NCBI GenBank assembly: GCA_021821185.1
Contig: JAKACU010000090.1
Coordinates: 1 to 7,418, forward strand
Origin: Bacillota bacterium
GTDB lineage: Bacteria > Bacillota > Bacilli > Alicyclobacillales > SLC66
Length of the DNA stretch: 7,418 nucleotides
Reading direction: 5' to 3'
The notes under the pieces were generated by a model. That model saw nothing but the letters and a program-made list of their open reading frames with translations, did no database searches and was not told where the DNA came from. Positions 7,368-7,418 of the stretch are shown here, in pieces. The translations under genes and the position numbers were made by a program. How positions within the stretch are numbered: the first letter of the stretch is position 1; every line of letters starts with the position of its first letter.

Positions 7368-7418
7368 ATGATCGAGCTGGAAAGGCCACGGATCGAGACA
7401 GAGACAATCAGCGAAGAC
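7368..7418 (+). CDS. rpoA: RNA polymerase alpha subunit, 5' end only
   Basis: Seventeen codons, MIELERPRIETETISED, run to the window's right edge. They closely resemble the start of Bacillus RpoA (MIEIEKPKIET.EIS.D). The alpha subunit dimerises to begin RNA polymerase assembly; only the first residues of its N-terminal domain are visible. AAGGAGGGG at 7352-7360 lies seven bases before the ATG at 7368. The in-frame ATG at 7362 is one base from that site and is rejected. Position after rpsD is the standard alpha-operon order. Confidence 0.95.
   Translation, partial: MIELERPRIETETISED

Overview
The window is a 7.4 kb stretch of the conserved bacterial spc–alpha ribosomal-protein cluster, all on the + strand. 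The order is rpsN (3' end)–rpsH–rplF–rplR–rpsE–rpmD–rplO–secY–adk–map–infA–rpmJ–rpsM–rpsK–rpsD–rpoA (5' end). The organism looks like a member of the Bacillota. Supporting evidence: strong AGGAGG-type ribosome binding sites before nearly every gene, frequent GTG/TTG starts, a short-type S14 tail, a Bacillus-like secY–adk–map–infA–rpmJ order, a 217-residue adenylate kinase with a four-cysteine LID zinc site, and a Bacillus-like RpoA N-terminus. Two features depart from Bacillus subtilis: rpsD (S4) sits between rpsK and rpoA and encodes the 209-residue four-cysteine form, and no small KOW-domain gene lies between map and infA. An Alicyclobacillaceae-like or other deep Bacillota lineage would fit, but this placement is a low-confidence inference.

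Layout: positions 1-2633 hold small- and large-subunit proteins (S14, S8, L6, L18, S5, L30, L15). Positions 2633-3931 encode SecY, the translocon channel, whose start overlaps the rplO stop. Positions 3962-5358 encode adenylate kinase and type I methionine aminopeptidase, which overlap by 4 bases. Positions 5386-7288 encode IF-1, L36, S13, S11 and S4, and rpoA begins at 7368. Intergenic gaps are mostly 10-35 bases and filled by ribosome binding sites. The largest gaps are 81 bases before rpsD and 79 bases before rpoA, and both contain a hairpin. No gap approaches 300 bases. I see no convincing promoter, terminator, mobile element, RNA gene or CRISPR array.

Together the genes supply ribosome parts, translation initiation, nascent-chain processing, protein export, nucleotide balance and the RNA polymerase alpha subunit, probably as one long transcript continuing past both ends of the window. 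I corrected several start codons from ribosome-binding-site placement and family N-termini (rpsE, secY, adk, rpsM), and added three genes too short or too partial to be obvious (rpsN 3' end, rpmJ, rpoA 5' end).

I found no previously undescribed system. The observations most worth a second look are RNA structures: a hairpin that buries the adk ribosome binding site and has competing partners in the end of secY, and hairpins flanking rpsD.
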